A stretch of 64,000 nt of DNA, taken from the NCBI GenBank assembly GCA_045599185.1, contig JAZRVO010000030.1:1-64000 (forward strand), read 5' to 3'. Position numbers and translations under genes: made by a program. The notes beneath the pieces are model-generated. The model was not told the DNA's origin. It saw only the letters and a list, made by a program, of their open reading frames with translations, and searched no databases. Shown in pieces: positions 51,665-59,398 of this stretch. Each line of letters opens with the position of its first letter. Positions within the stretch are counted from its first letter, which is position 1. The DNA is from UBA1240 sp045599185 (GTDB taxonomy: Bacteria > Spirochaetota > Spirochaetia > Treponematales > Treponemataceae).

Positions 51665-52575
51665 TGCGCCAGTTTGTTTTAACCCAGAACCTTGCAAAAG
51701 ACGGAACTCTTTGGATAAACGGAAAAGATTTTAAGTATCTTGCGCAGGTTCTGCGGCTTAAAACTGGTGATTCAATTCAGGCAAGGTTGCCGGACGGCAG
51801 CCTTTGCCAGCTTGAATTGGTAATTAAAGAAAAAAATCGCCTGCTTTTAAGCAAAATCAAAAACATTCAGCCTTCTGCAAGCCCAAACAGCGAAGAAAAT
51901 GGCGAAACCGTTGCAGGTTCAACTTATGTGGGCGGCGTAAAGGCTGCCAGCATTGAACAATGCGAACAGCTTATAGAACAGAATGGTTCTGTACGCGGTT
52001 TTGGCACGGCAATATGGCTTTTGCAGTGCATGCCAAAAGCCTCCAAATTAGATTCAATTATCCGCCAGTGTACCGAAATTGGCGTTGAAAAAATTTTTCC
52101 CGTTGTCAGTGACCGTTCCGTTTATGCCAAAAGCGACGGCGACAGCAACAAGCTGGACCGCTGGACAAGACTTATAAAAGAAGCCCGCCAGCAGTCGGCG
52201 TCTCCTGTAAACACCCAGATTTTTTCTCCGCAGAAGATGAAGGAAGTTTTGCAAAATTTGCAAACTTCAATTGAAAACATTACAAATTCAAAAAATAATG
52301 ACGATTTTAAAATATGTAAACTTGTGCTAACCGAAGCCCCTTTGGATAAAAAAACGCTTCATGAGTTTTTGGCCGAAAAACCTGAACTTGTGGTGCTTGC
52401 CGTGGGCAGCGAAGGCGGAATAAGCCCTGACGAACTGAATCAGCTTTACGATTGCGGTTTTATGCCTTTGCATTTGCAGTGCAATGTTTTACGTGCCGAA
52501 ACTGCGGCAATTTACGCAGTTTCTTCGGTGCAGATTTTAATGACGGAGTGTGCCAGATGGCAGCCAAGCGAATAG
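51664..52575 (+). CDS. rsmE: 16S rRNA m3U1498 methyltransferase
   Basis: A 303-residue SPOUT-family enzyme with an N-terminal PUA-like domain (WINGKDFKYLAQVLRLKTGD) and the knotted C-terminal part with QCTEIGVEKIFPVVSDRSV, VLAVGSEGGISPDEL and LHLQCNVLRAETAAIYAV. Two low-complexity inserts near 85-110 and 190-230 make it longer than the usual 245. It overlaps ctpA by one base of TGATG and the next gene by 19 bp. Confidence 0.93.
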   Translation: MRQFVLTQNLAKDGTLWINGKDFKYLAQVLRLKTGDSIQARLPDGSLCQLELVIKEKNRLLLSKIKNIQPSASPNSEENGETVAGSTYVGGVKAASIEQCEQLIEQNGSVRGFGTAIWLLQCMPKASKLDSIIRQCTEIGVEKIFPVVSDRSVYAKSDGDSNKLDRWTRLIKEARQQSASPVNTQIFSPQKMKEVLQNLQTSIENITNSKNNDDFKICKLVLTEAPLDKKTLHEFLAEKPELVVLAVGSEGGISPDELNQLYDCGFMPLHLQCNVLRAETAAIYAVSSVQILMTECARWQPSE

Positions 52576-53360
52576 ATTTACTGTCGGTTCCTGTTGATAT
52601 AATTCAGAATGAAGAGCTGGAAGCAGAAATTTTGGCAATGCTTGCAAAACCAAGCGCAAAGCAAATTGTATTTTTATCGGTATGGGACTTGCTGCGTGCC
52701 CGAATAAACGCAGAATATCTTGTGGCACTGCGGAACGCGGATTTGGTTCTTCCAGTTTCCAAGTCTATCATCAAGGGTGCGCGGTTTTTAAAGCTGCCGG
52801 TACCCCAGCGCTACAACCCTTTTGATGCAGTAATTAAGGTTCTGGGAATTCTTGACCGGCATTACAAAAGCCTGTTTCTGTTTGGCGCACACAAAAAAAG
52901 CCTTATGACGGCGGAACGCAACGTTCATTTTACTTTTCCCGGTTTGCAGATTGTTGGCCGCTATGTAGGCTATTATCCCAAAGATGCGGAAAAAAACATT
53001 ACGCAGGCAATTTTTAAGGCATCGCCTTCGCTTGTTTTAATTGGCAGCGGCATAAAAAAAGGCGTTCTTTGGGTTCACCGCCGCCGCAACGTATTTAACA
53101 ACAGCATTTTTCTGTGGTACAGCGACGTAATTGATATTTTTTCTTCGCGCAAAAAGCGAATTTCGCCTAAAACCTTTGAAAAAGGGCTTGAAATCTGGCC
53201 GGCAATTTTCAAAAATCCGCTCCGCATGTTCCTTATTTTTCCGTTTATCTGGTTCAAGCTGCTTCTGCTGGGTTATAAAATTAGCGGCAAAAGCGCTTAC
53301 CAGCCGGAAGAAGAAAACAGTGCCGTGCAGGCTGAAGCGGCAGGCGGACATAACGAATAG
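52557..53360 (+). CDS. WecG/TagA/CpsF family glycosyltransferase
   Basis: This 268-residue protein belongs to glycosyltransferase family 26: VPVDIIQNEELEAEI at the start, then NADLVLPVSKSIIKGARFL, the VGRYVGYYP and VLIGSGIKKGVLWV blocks. Such enzymes add N-acetylmannosaminuronic acid or ManNAc to lipid-linked sugars in envelope glycan synthesis. The C-terminal NPLRMFLIFPFIWFKLLLLGY is a likely membrane-association segment. The start at 52557 follows GGAG; the longer frame overlaps rsmE widely and is rejected. Confidence 0.85.
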   Translation: MAAKRIDLLSVPVDIIQNEELEAEILAMLAKPSAKQIVFLSVWDLLRARINAEYLVALRNADLVLPVSKSIIKGARFLKLPVPQRYNPFDAVIKVLGILDRHYKSLFLFGAHKKSLMTAERNVHFTFPGLQIVGRYVGYYPKDAEKNITQAIFKASPSLVLIGSGIKKGVLWVHRRRNVFNNSIFLWYSDVIDIFSSRKKRISPKTFEKGLEIWPAIFKNPLRMFLIFPFIWFKLLLLGYKISGKSAYQPEEENSAVQAEAAGGHNE

Positions 53361-53436
53361 ACCGGTGCTTTTTACGCCGTAAAAACGAAAGATAATCTTT
53401 GCAAAGATTTTTGCCGCAAGGCAAAAGGAGAGAGCT

Positions 53437-54591
53437 TTGGAACGATTTTTACTTATCAGTAGAAATTTAAGTTTAAATGCATTTTTGCAGAAAATTGCTG
53501 ACGATGCAGAAATCCGGCTTTTTGATTTTAATTTTGAAAATTTTCCAAGAAAATTTAAAAATTATGCCGTCATCGTTGATTTTTCCTGTCTTAGTGAAGT
53601 AAAGGCGAAGTTTTTAAGTTTTAAAAAGCATTGTGCCGAAAGCTTCGCCTTTAAGGAAACCCTTTGCCTTTGTGTTGAAAAGGCGCTTTTTGCGTCTTTT
53701 GGGCACTTTAAAAACCAGTGCGAAGATTACGGGCTGAAAAACCTTTTGCACGGCACTTTTGAAGATTTGGATTTTACTGATAAAATTGCCGGATTTTTAA
53801 AAAATCCTCCGTGTTTCTGCCAGCGTTCAAAATCGCCGGATTTAAAAAACTTCAATAATCTTAAAATCTTTCCAAAAGAACTGACCGGAATTTCTTCTTC
53901 GAACATTCAACTAAGAAGCTTTTTTGAAAAATACGTAAACAGCACCGAACCGGTTTTAATAAGCGGCGAATCTGGCACGGGCAAGGGCTATTTTGCAAAA
54001 CTTCTGCACAAACATTCTGCCCGGGCCGGCAAACCTTACCGCGAAGTTAACATGGCAAACGTGCCCGAAACCATTGCCGAAAGCGAACTTATGGGCACGG
54101 TAAAGGGCGCTTTTACCGGCGCAAACCACCACACCGGCTATTTTGAACAGACTAATGGCGGCACTCTGCTTTTGGACGAAATTGCATGCATGCCGGTTCT
54201 CGTGCAATGCAAGCTTCTGCACCTTTGCGAAACAAAAATATTTTACCGCCTTGGTTCCAGCGTGCCCATAAAAATGGACAGCCGCCTTTTGGCCGCAACC
54301 AACGCAGATTTGGAAAAACTGGTAGAAACTGGCAGGTTCAGGGAAGATTTGTATTTCCGGCTGAAAACTTTGCAGGTTCAGCTTGTGCCTTTGCGCCGCC
54401 GCATTGAAGACATTCCGTTTTTAATTGAACCTTTGCTGGCACAAAAACAGAAAATACTTACGGTTGACGCGTACAGAAAACTTTCGGATTACCACTGGCC
54501 GGGCAACATACGCGAACTTTTGGCGTGCATAAAGCGCAGCTGCCTGCAAAGTGACGGCGCACTGCTAGGTTCCTGCGATATTATTCTGTAA
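53437..54591 (+). CDS. Sigma-54 interaction AAA+ protein without DNA-binding domain
   Basis: The 384-residue protein has an N-terminal receiver-like region (1-130; VIVDFS but no clear acidic pair), then a complete sigma-54 activator AAA+ domain: Walker A GESGTGKG (about 178), ELMGTVKGAFTGA (about 220-232), GGTLLLDEI, the FREDLYFRLKTLQV arginine fingers and HWPGNIREL. It ends without the usual helix-turn-helix. It may activate sigma-54 polymerase from solution or through a partner. The TTG start has AAAAGGAG 6-7 nt upstream. Confidence 0.87.
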   Translation: MERFLLISRNLSLNAFLQKIADDAEIRLFDFNFENFPRKFKNYAVIVDFSCLSEVKAKFLSFKKHCAESFAFKETLCLCVEKALFASFGHFKNQCEDYGLKNLLHGTFEDLDFTDKIAGFLKNPPCFCQRSKSPDLKNFNNLKIFPKELTGISSSNIQLRSFFEKYVNSTEPVLISGESGTGKGYFAKLLHKHSARAGKPYREVNMANVPETIAESELMGTVKGAFTGANHHTGYFEQTNGGTLLLDEIACMPVLVQCKLLHLCETKIFYRLGSSVPIKMDSRLLAATNADLEKLVETGRFREDLYFRLKTLQVQLVPLRRRIEDIPFLIEPLLAQKQKILTVDAYRKLSDYHWPGNIRELLACIKRSCLQSDGALLGSCDIIL

Positions 54592-54648
54592 GCCGGTTTT
54601 TACCTTGTGTGAATAGCATGCATTCTGCACTTTGGCAGAGTGACCGGT

Positions 54649-55380
54649 TTATTTGTTCTGATTTTTGCAGAAAAGACCTGCGGCTTTATTGAATATTTTT
54701 TCTATATACGCGGCTTCTCCTTCCGAAATTGCGGCACGCGACAAAAGGTTCTGCCAGAACTGTTCCATGTCCGGGCGGCCTGCAAGTGAAAAGAAACCCA
54801 TTTTCTGCAAATCATCTGCAAGCGTGTTTACGGTTTTTTCAATTCTGGTCTGGTCTACCGGCGTGTAACCCGGCGAAAATTCTCTGCTGGCTCTGAAAAT
54901 TTCGTAGACCATAACCTGCACCGCATGGGAAAGGTTTAACGAGCCTGAACCATCTTTGCTGCTTGTCGGTATTGTTACGCCTGTGTTGCATACTGAAAGT
55001 TCTTCGTCCGTCAGCCCGGTTCTTTCGTTGCCAAAAACCAGCCCGATTGTTCCGCCGGTAAAAGCCCTGCATTTTTCTGCAAATTCTTCCGGCAAAAGCA
55101 GCCAGTCTTTGCGCATTTTTCCGCGGCGGCGTGTTGTGCCTGCCACCCAAACGCAGTCGCTTACGGCTTGCGGCAGGTTTTCGTAAAATTTTGCGTTTTG
55201 CCAAATGTTAAAGGCGTGAACAGACAGAACGGCAATTTTTTCTTCGTCGTAATCGCTTTTATTGCCTACAATCCGCAATTCCTGTATGTCCATGTTTTTC
55301 ATTGCGCGGCAAACTGAACCGATGTTCCGGCTTTCGTCCGGGCGGCATAAAATAATTGCTGTCTGTTGTGTTAAGGTCAT
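54649..55380 (-). CDS. trmJ: TrmJ-type tRNA 2'-O-methyltransferase
   Basis: A 243-residue SpoU/TrmH-family enzyme with N-terminal IILCRPDESRNIGSVCRAMKN, GLVFGNERTGLTDEEL and SLNLSHAVQVMVYEI, the three SAM/knot motifs. TrmJ methylates position 32 of several tRNAs. The start at 55380 matches the family and fits a promoter whose -10 box lies 7 nt upstream; no ribosome site is present. Confidence 0.88.
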   Translation of the reverse strand: MTLTQQTAIILCRPDESRNIGSVCRAMKNMDIQELRIVGNKSDYDEEKIAVLSVHAFNIWQNAKFYENLPQAVSDCVWVAGTTRRRGKMRKDWLLLPEEFAEKCRAFTGGTIGLVFGNERTGLTDEELSVCNTGVTIPTSSKDGSGSLNLSHAVQVMVYEIFRASREFSPGYTPVDQTRIEKTVNTLADDLQKMGFFSLAGRPDMEQFWQNLLSRAAISEGEAAYIEKIFNKAAGLFCKNQNK

Positions 55381-55387
55381 GCATGGA

Positions 55388-55416
55388 ATGATATATTGGT
55401 TAAAACTGTTTGACAA
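55388..55416 (-). promoter_or_regulatory. trmJ promoter, leaderless layout
   Basis: On the minus strand TTGTCA (55416-55411) and TATCAT (55393-55388) are 17 nt apart and 7 nt precede the ATG. Its -35 box overlaps that of the divergent STAS promoter. Confidence 0.65.
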
Positions 55417-55439
55417 GTCTTTTGCACACAGTGTATATT
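55410..55439 (+). promoter_or_regulatory. STAS gene promoter
   Basis: TTGACA (55410-55415) and TATATT (55434-55439) are 18 nt apart. The leader to the ATG at 55515 is about 70 nt and carries no other recognised element. Confidence 0.65.
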
Positions 55440-55514
55440 TGAATAAGTAATAAAACAATTTTGCTTTTTAGCGTTGTTTTCTTATTCCTTTAACGTATAA
55501 ACGGTGGTGAATTT

Positions 55515-56066
55515 ATGGCTAGTAATGATGATATTGTACCTGGTTTTAATGAGGAAAAAGATGACAGCTTGCGTATAACTTTGGAACGCCCAGAAGAAAG
55601 CTCTGCTTGCATCATTTTGTACCTCAATGGATATATTGATACTTACAATTCTGCGTTTTTTCAAAAACGTGTACAGGCTGTTGTAGAAGCTGGTTATGCC
55701 AACCTTATTTTTAACTGTGCAGCATTAAACTACGTTTCTTCTACAGGTATTGGTTCTTTTACTGCATTCTTAAAGCTTGTTAAACCGAAAGGCGGTGACA
55801 TTGTTCTGCTGGACATTCAGCCAAAAGTATATGAAGTTTTCCAGCTTCTAGGTTTTTCACAGTTTTTTAATATTAAAGATAACCTTTCTGATGCAATTGC
55901 ATTTTTCCGTCAGGATTTTGCCGATGATTCAGAAGTTTTCCCTAAAGTATTTGCATGCCCGGTTTGTTCTAAAAAGCTTAAGGCTGTTAAGCCTGGCCGT
56001 TTTAGATGCAGTGAGTGCAAATCTATATTGGCAATTGACAGCAAAGGTGAAGTTTCTGTTGGCTGA
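55515..56066 (+). CDS. STAS-domain anti-sigma-antagonist-like protein with zinc ribbon
   Basis: The 183-residue protein has a STAS domain (18-130) with the conserved segment NYVSSTGIGSFTAFLK, whose serines are the usual phosphorylation sites in SpoIIAA-like proteins. A C-terminal zinc-ribbon-like motif CPVC-x(n)-CSEC (about 148-170) is added, which is unusual for STAS regulators. Its A/T-ending codons differ from neighbours and suggest strong expression. No kinase or anti-sigma factor is adjacent. Confidence 0.86.
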   Translation: MASNDDIVPGFNEEKDDSLRITLERPEESSACIILYLNGYIDTYNSAFFQKRVQAVVEAGYANLIFNCAALNYVSSTGIGSFTAFLKLVKPKGGDIVLLDIQPKVYEVFQLLGFSQFFNIKDNLSDAIAFFRQDFADDSEVFPKVFACPVCSKKLKAVKPGRFRCSECKSILAIDSKGEVSVG

Positions 56067-56089
56067 TGCCTGCTGACTGTACGAATAGA

Positions 56090-56118
56090 AAGCCCGGTTT
56101 TATGCCGGGTTTTTTTAT
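56090..56118 (+). terminator. Terminator of the STAS gene
   Basis: AGCCCGG and CCGGGT pair around a short loop, followed by T7 and further T-rich sequence. Confidence 0.85.
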
Positions 56119-56460
56119 TTTTTAAACGAACTTTTGTGTAAAGTTTATTTTATTTGTGCCGAATGTCTTTTCTGCCTGTGTAAAGCTTGTGGAAAACTTG
56201 TAAGTTTTACTGTGGAAAAACCCTGCATTGGTCTGTTATTTTTTTTAGGCTACGATGTTACTGCGCTGGGGAAATATTTGACTTTGTAATTGTTAATATA
56301 ATAACAATTTAGCTTTTGCATCCACGGCTTGTTTTATCTTTCAGAGTATCAGCTGCCTTTTTAATCCATTCAATTTTAGCCTGTTTTCATTTTCGCCCGG
56401 TGAAAAACCTGTGGAAAACTTGCGGTTAAATACCCTTTTTAAACTCTTTCAAAAGGCAAA
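56119..56460. other. Intergenic region with DnaA-box-like 9-mers and an operator-like palindrome
   Basis: No gene is seen in these 340 bp. The 9-mer TGTGGAAAA (TTTTCCACA on the other strand, a common DnaA-box variant) occurs at 56188, 56211 and 56410. Between them is an AT-rich part with a perfect inverted repeat AATTGTTA-N6-TAACAATT at 56288-56309. It could be a regulatory region of the following operon or a DnaA-binding site. Confidence 0.4.
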
Positions 56461-56475
56461 AAATATGGTTTTCGG

Positions 56476-57477
56476 TTGTTTTTATCGTTACTTCGTGTTA
56501 TTTTTAAAGATGTGAAAAAAGCCTTATTCCTTATTCCAAAGTTTTTAATATTATTTCTATTGTTTACGTGTTTTGCCGCTTTTGCCTATATGTTTTACAG
56601 TCAGTGCGAATTGATGCTTATTGGCAACCAAATCGGCATATTTTCATTTAAAAGCTTTTTATCCGGAGTAATTCTGACTATTCCGTTTACTTCAATTTTC
56701 AGCCTGTTTTTAATTTTTGTTTCGTGCATACGCAACAGCAATCACACGCCATGGTCTGCCGGCGTAATTTTCTTTATTGTACTTTTAATTTTTTCTACCA
56801 TTATACCGCTTTCTTTTAACGCAAGGCTGAACGTTATCGATTTTGCGGCTGGCGGACAGGAAAAACCTGTAATGCAGCTGCACGGCGGCTATTTTAAAAC
56901 CACTGATTTGGGTGACTACTATTTTCTGGACGTAGAAGGTCGGTCTTTGGCAAGCGGCGTTTTTGTTCCTGGTACAAAAACACAGGAAGAATCAAAACTT
57001 ATTGAAACTTTCAGAAACGAATCTTTTGATGCTGCGCCTCCGGGCTTTGCCAAGGACTATCAGATGGCAACCCAAAGTATCCGCCTGCCGCGTTCCTTCG
57101 GCATGATTTTGGACGCCTTAAACGCCGTCAGCGATTTTGCCTATGCGGCTTATGCAAAAGGCTGGTTTACGTATTTTTGCTGTGCTTCAATTGCCTGCGC
57201 ACTGCTTTCAATGTGGTCTGTTTCTTTTGTTTCTTCATGGCCGCTTTTAAGCGTTCTTTTAACTCTTTACGATTTTGTCGTTGCCTTTATACTGAACATT
57301 GCAATTATTGCAACACCTTTTGCTTCTCCTTCAATTGCTTTTATAAGCGAATGGATAAGCCCAGCGTTGTCGGAATACGTTTTTCTGCTTGCGGCGAATA
57401 TTGCATATTTTTTAATTTTTACCATCTTTGGAATTGGGGCTCATCTGAAGCGCCGGCATCAGAGTTTAGGAGCATGA
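56476..57477 (+). CDS. Six-helix membrane protein, LptF/LptG-like topology (first of pair)
   Basis: The 333-residue protein has three N-terminal helices (about 15-38, 48-72, 80-100), an extracytoplasmic domain with beta pattern (about 105-215), and three C-terminal helices (225-247, 252-280, 295-320). This 3+domain+3 plan resembles LptF/LptG permeases, but no firm signature is seen, so that is an inference. The frame opens at TTG 56476; a GTG at 56512 overlaps the stop of a 16-codon upstream frame (ATG 56465, good AAAAGG site), and either could be used. The next gene starts one base after its stop. Confidence 0.7.
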   Translation: MFLSLLRVIFKDVKKALFLIPKFLILFLLFTCFAAFAYMFYSQCELMLIGNQIGIFSFKSFLSGVILTIPFTSIFSLFLIFVSCIRNSNHTPWSAGVIFFIVLLIFSTIIPLSFNARLNVIDFAAGGQEKPVMQLHGGYFKTTDLGDYYFLDVEGRSLASGVFVPGTKTQEESKLIETFRNESFDAAPPGFAKDYQMATQSIRLPRSFGMILDALNAVSDFAYAAYAKGWFTYFCCASIACALLSMWSVSFVSSWPLLSVLLTLYDFVVAFILNIAIIATPFASPSIAFISEWISPALSEYVFLLAANIAYFLIFTIFGIGAHLKRRHQSLGA

Positions 57478-57478
57478 C

Positions 57479-59284
57479 ATGAAAAAAAAGACGCTTTTTT
57501 CCAGGGTTGCATTCTTTTTTGTTCTGTATTTTTTAATTACCTTTGTTTGCGTGTGGGCTGCTACGCTTGCCCGGGGTGTAGACGGTAAAATTCTGCCTGT
57601 TTTTGAACGCCAGTATTTGATAAATGAAACTTTGCTGAATTATTTTTCAATTTTCGTTTCCCTTCAAATTTCAAGCATAATGGTAGAACTTTCTTGGGCT
57701 TTTTCTAAGGAAAGCGAAGAAGATGAAATGCCGAAATCTGCCGACATGCTTAAGCATCTTAAAAATGTTTTTGTAATAATCGTAGCAAACCTGTTTCTGT
57801 TCATTGTTGCAACTGAATTTGTTGAACCGGTTTTAACCCAGCGGCAGCGTTCCATGCAAAATGCTTCTCTTGATTTTGTGGATTTTACTGAACGCGCAGA
57901 AAAAAATCTTGCGGAAAAAAATTACAGCCACGCAATTTTGTATGCCCGTCAGGCGCTCCGCATTGCGCCGGAATCTAAAGAAGCCGCCGCCCTGATGAGC
58001 AAAATTGAAAGTGCCGTAAGCCATTACGAATCTTTGAATGCGCCGGTTACTCCTGTAGAAGATGAAAACAAAATTGAATTGAATATTCCTGTTCCGGATT
58101 TGATAAAGCGTGCCAAAGAAGCGTACAAGCAGGGGGCTTATTTTGAAGCCCATTATTATGCAACCCTTGCGCAGGATTCCAAGCCTTCAAATTCATCCTT
58201 GAACGAAGCAAAACTTATTGCCGAAGATGCGTGGAATAAAATGCAGGCTGCTGATACCAGTATGGGCTTGTCCGAAGCATTGTACAGCCAGAAAAAGCAG
58301 GGCTACGGTGCAATTGTCCGCGGCGATTATTTGCGTGCCTATTACATTTTCCGGGAACTGCTGAACGGTTCTGGTTCAGACCCGGATGTAGACCGCTATC
58401 TGAAAGTTTCTGAAGAAAATATTGCGAACAAGGTATTTTTTACAGACGAAACGATGAATTTGCAGCCTTTTGAAACGGTGCGCGACGTGCATTTTGCTGT
58501 TGACCGGCCAGACGGCGGCAAAGTGTTTGTTGCTTTTAAAGGCATTACTGCCGTGCAAAACGGCAAAACTTTGTCTCAGTATGTGCGCGGCCTGCACATT
58601 GCGTCTTACGACGAATACCACAATCTGGAAGAAAGTTTTTATGTGCCTTATGCCAAATTAAAGGCAGAAGGCGCAGAAGATTTTGGCTACATTTATGAAG
58701 CTGCCGTTGACAAGGCAACTGATAAGCGTGTGCCTTATTTTATAATTAAGGCGGTTGACAGGAATGAACGGGATAATTCAATTGACCCGATTGTTCACTA
58801 CCGGGCAAAAACGGCTGTTTTGGAAAAAACCGTATACGTTTTGCCAATGCCTTTTAACGATTTTATGGAAATTACTGATGCAACAAAGGGCGCAAAACTG
58901 ATTTCGCTTGGCAGATTGATTTCTGTTTGCAGCAAGGCGTCTAAATATGGCTTTGACCGGGATGTTTATTTGCATGCTTTAGTAAGCCGGCTTTGCATGC
59001 CGTTTTTGTTTTTAATCGTTGCAATAATTGCGGCAATTTTTGCATGGAAGTTTAAGCTTTCAAACGGCCAGCTTGTTCATTTTTGGTGGCTTCTGTTTGT
59101 ACCGGCGTTTACGCTGCTGATGTATTTCATTTTGCGTGCCGTGGATTATTTCCACCGCATTTTGATTTGCGCGCTGGTTGGCGTAATGAACTGGATTGCA
59201 CTGCCGGTTTGCATTTGCGTGTACCTGCTTTTCTTTACGGTGCTTTGCGTTTATTTTGTTTTAATCAAAGACAAGGCTGAATAA
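57479..59284 (+). CDS. Membrane protein with TPR-like insert, LptF/LptG-like topology (second of pair)
   Basis: The 601-residue protein has helices near 8-28, 50-72 and 93-115, then a soluble part with TPR-like helices (FTERAEKNLAEKNYSHAILY, AYKQGAYFEAHYYATLAQ; about 130-310), a beta-rich stretch (335-460), and three C-terminal helices. The segment SLGRLISVCSKASKYGFDRD then VYLHALVSRLCMPFLFLIV recalls the LptF/G region where a gated helix precedes TM4. With the preceding gene it may form a transporter pair; the function is not established. Confidence 0.7.
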   Translation: MKKKTLFSRVAFFFVLYFLITFVCVWAATLARGVDGKILPVFERQYLINETLLNYFSIFVSLQISSIMVELSWAFSKESEEDEMPKSADMLKHLKNVFVIIVANLFLFIVATEFVEPVLTQRQRSMQNASLDFVDFTERAEKNLAEKNYSHAILYARQALRIAPESKEAAALMSKIESAVSHYESLNAPVTPVEDENKIELNIPVPDLIKRAKEAYKQGAYFEAHYYATLAQDSKPSNSSLNEAKLIAEDAWNKMQAADTSMGLSEALYSQKKQGYGAIVRGDYLRAYYIFRELLNGSGSDPDVDRYLKVSEENIANKVFFTDETMNLQPFETVRDVHFAVDRPDGGKVFVAFKGITAVQNGKTLSQYVRGLHIASYDEYHNLEESFYVPYAKLKAEGAEDFGYIYEAAVDKATDKRVPYFIIKAVDRNERDNSIDPIVHYRAKTAVLEKTVYVLPMPFNDFMEITDATKGAKLISLGRLISVCSKASKYGFDRDVYLHALVSRLCMPFLFLIVAIIAAIFAWKFKLSNGQLVHFWWLLFVPAFTLLMYFILRAVDYFHRILICALVGVMNWIALPVCICVYLLFFTVLCVYFVLIKDKAE

Positions 59285-59329
59285 TTTATCAGTAACTGAA
59301 GAATAAAAAGAATAAAAGCGTGAAAAATA

Positions 59330-59388
59330 AAAAACCGGCAGGTTTAATATTGAATTGTGCTTCAATTTTAAGCCTGCCGGTTTTTTTA
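59330..59388. terminator. Bidirectional terminator between the membrane pair and murA
   Basis: AAAACCGGCAGG pairs with CCTGCCGGTTTT; an inner stem (TTGAA/TTCAA) extends it. T-runs follow on both strands. Confidence 0.85.
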
Positions 59389-59398
59389 TGCTGAAATG

